Shown piece after piece: positions 5,065 through 5,110 of a stretch of 5,110 bases of DNA. This stretch comes from Sphingomonas sp. GTDB lineage: Bacteria; Pseudomonadota; Alphaproteobacteria; Sphingomonadales; Sphingomonadaceae. Numbering within the stretch: the first letter of the stretch is position 1; each line of letters starts with the position of its first letter. Below the pieces are notes generated by a model. It saw nothing but the letters and a program-made list of their open reading frames with translations. It searched no databases and was not told the origin of the DNA. Made by a program: the position numbers and the translations under genes. Location of the stretch: the NCBI GenBank assembly GCA_030146605.1, contig JASLBO010000114.1, positions 1-5,110 of the forward strand, read 5' to 3'.

Positions 5065-5092
5065 GCCATATCAACCACCGCGGTGAGGTCAA
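5065..5092 (-). promoter_or_regulatory. Candidate promoter of the histidine kinase gene
   Basis: On the reverse strand, TTGACC (5092-5087; five of six matches to the -35 consensus) and TATGGC (5070-5065; begins TAT like the -10) are 16 bases apart. Transcription would start near 5058, giving a leader of about 20 bases that includes the AGGA ribosome site. This agrees with the GTG start at 5038. The remaining bases 5093-5110 show nothing recognisable. Confidence 0.4.
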
Positions 5093-5110
5093 CGCCGAGC
5101 GGTGCGATCG

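Noticed and set aside
1..5110. CRISPR array, insertion sequence, prophage or defence system
   Set aside because: No regularly spaced direct repeats, transposase, integrase or known defence-domain motifs were seen on either strand.

Overview
The window is GC-rich, and its coding regions strongly favour codons ending in G or C. The gene types (PAS-HWE histidine kinase, class II DAHP synthase) and the C/G-rich palindromic intergenic repeats (CCTCCCCG / CGGGGAGG style) suggest an alphaproteobacterium, most likely a sphingomonad. That assignment is inferred from style and was not tested by a search.

Layout, left to right. Bases 1-171 are the 3' end of cysS (cysteinyl-tRNA synthetase, + strand). 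Bases 173-338 form a palindromic, repeat-like intergenic element. Bases 406-855 encode a small membrane protein with an N-terminal OB/cold-shock-like segment and a TM2 domain. A D-2-hydroxyacid dehydrogenase (855-1790) follows with a one-base TGATG overlap, so the two are probably translated from one transcript. A short, acidic, unrecognised protein (1813-2136, - strand) converges on the dehydrogenase. It is divergent from a class II DAHP synthase gene (2263-3846, + strand). After 190 bases packed with hairpins (3847-4036), a PAS-HWE sensor histidine kinase (4037-5038, - strand) reads back toward the DAHP synthase.

The most notable locus is 2137-3846. The DAHP synthase, the first enzyme of the shikimate pathway, carries an in-frame N-terminal helix-turn-helix domain of about 73 residues. 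Its gene is preceded by two copies of the same palindrome, TTACCC-N5-GGGTAA, centred 36 bp apart. The second copy ends 12 bases before the start codon. An internal ATG at 2482 with its own GGAG would yield a normal-length (454 aa) enzyme without the DNA-binding domain. Together these suggest a self-regulating enzyme-repressor, or one gene producing both a regulator-enzyme and a plain enzyme. The sequence features are directly visible; the regulatory function is inference.

The other genes look like ordinary chromosomal housekeeping or accessory genes. No tRNA, rRNA, CRISPR array, insertion sequence or phage gene was seen.
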